DNA of 64,000 nucleotides, from assembly GCA_025352085.1 (NCBI GenBank), contig JANXUA010000122.1, forward strand, positions 62,001 to 126,000, read 5' to 3'. Made by a program: the position numbers and the translations under genes. Below, in pieces: positions 63,556 through 64,000 of the stretch (position 1 is its first letter; each line of letters starts with the position of its first letter). The stretch is from Caulobacteraceae bacterium. Lineage in GTDB: Bacteria > Pseudomonadota > Alphaproteobacteria > Caulobacterales > Caulobacteraceae. The notes under the pieces were generated by a model, which worked only from the letters and a program-made list of their open reading frames with translations, had not been told where the DNA came from and made no database searches.

Positions 63556-64000
63556 ATGAACTATCGGCACGTCTTTCACGCCGGCAATTTCGCCGATCTG
63601 GCCAAGCACGCCATCCTGACTCACATTCTGCGCGCCCTGACGGCCCGGGCCGTGCCATTGACGGTGATCGACACCCACGCCGGCGCGGGTCTCTATGATC
63701 TGCAAGGCGATGAGGCGCGGCGCACCGGCGAGGCCGGCGTCGACACGCTGATGGACGCCGTCGACGCGCCGGCGGCGTTTGACGACCTCAAGGCGGCCGT
63801 TCGGCGCGTGAACGCCAGAGGTGGGCGGCGATACTATCCCGGCTCGCCGCTGTTGATCGCCCAGGCCCTGCGCCCGCGCGACCGGTACCTCGCCTGCGAG
63901 CTGCGCCCCGACGACCACGCGGCGCTGAAAGGCGTGTTGCCGCGCGAGGCGGGCGCGCAAGTGCTGAGAGACGACGGCTGGCGCATCGCCGCCGAGCGGG
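63556..64000 (+). CDS. rlmJ: 23S rRNA A2030 N6-methyltransferase RlmJ (3' end cut by window edge)
   Basis: RlmJ methylates adenine 2030 of 23S rRNA. The visible 148 residues start MNYRHVFHAGNFADLAKHAI, the typical family N-terminus, followed by the SAM-site TVIDTHAGAGLYDL, YPGSPLLIAQALRPRDRYL and ACELRPDDHAALKGVL. The frame runs open to the window end with about 130 residues missing. It follows tesB by 15 bases. Confidence 0.95.
   Translation, partial: MNYRHVFHAGNFADLAKHAILTHILRALTARAVPLTVIDTHAGAGLYDLQGDEARRTGEAGVDTLMDAVDAPAAFDDLKAAVRRVNARGGRRYYPGSPLLIAQALRPRDRYLACELRPDDHAALKGVLPREAGAQVLRDDGWRIAAER

Overview
The window looks like a chromosomal segment of an alphaproteobacterium of Caulobacterales type (Caulobacter/Phenylobacterium relatives). 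This is inferred from the very high GC content, a cpa/tad pilus locus with Flp-type pilins, a split glycine decarboxylase, GTG and TTG starts, and many ATGA-type gene overlaps. It is almost wholly core-genome. I see no rRNA, tRNA, CRISPR array, insertion sequence or phage gene. Both ends cut a gene: thiC on the left and rlmJ on the right.

1-24 kb. thiC lies behind a TPP riboswitch. It is followed by a TPR protein, a D-2-hydroxyacid dehydrogenase, a GlsB-type membrane protein, a DUF885 hydrolase, an Mpl-like Mur ligase with altered motifs, an aldehyde dehydrogenase and a GST. Next come rnhB and tag, two glycosyltransferases, a DUF2252 protein and a YgfZ-like protein, a dihydroorotase, an amidase whose ribosome binding site is buried in a perfect hairpin, and the gcvT-gcvH-gcvPA-gcvPB operon behind a tandem glycine riboswitch.

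24-50 kb. Housekeeping and catabolic genes: a GNAT acetyltransferase, argS, thrB, rnhA, YbjQ, an MFS exporter, two SDRs, ispE, a long TPR lipoprotein, ETF-ubiquinone oxidoreductase, and a family-4-like uracil-DNA glycosylase lacking two of the four expected cluster cysteines. These are followed by a radical SAM gene coupled to a DMT exporter, an LLM oxidoreductase, an enoyl-CoA hydratase, asd, rarD, pyridoxal kinase, an acyl-CoA dehydrogenase, cytochrome b561 with YceI, a Sua5-type tRNA modification enzyme and a D-2-hydroxyacid dehydrogenase of the FAD type.

50.7-61.5 kb. A complete-looking Tad/Cpa pilus assembly locus: three tandem 56-residue Flp pilins, each followed by a hairpin, then cpaB, cpaC, a very short CpaD-like lipoprotein, cpaE, cpaF, tadB, tadC, a TPR/LytR_C lipoprotein, a second TPR protein and the prepilin peptidase cpaA at the 3' end. 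The pilins are matured by CpaA, extruded by CpaF/TadB/TadC through the CpaC secretin and positioned by CpaE. galE, tesB and partial rlmJ follow.

The main unexplained structure is a dispersed palindromic repeat family (at about 2.3, 5.8 and 61.5 kb) whose stems vary in sequence but mostly stay paired. In two copies the end of the element supplies the stop codon of the gene before it.
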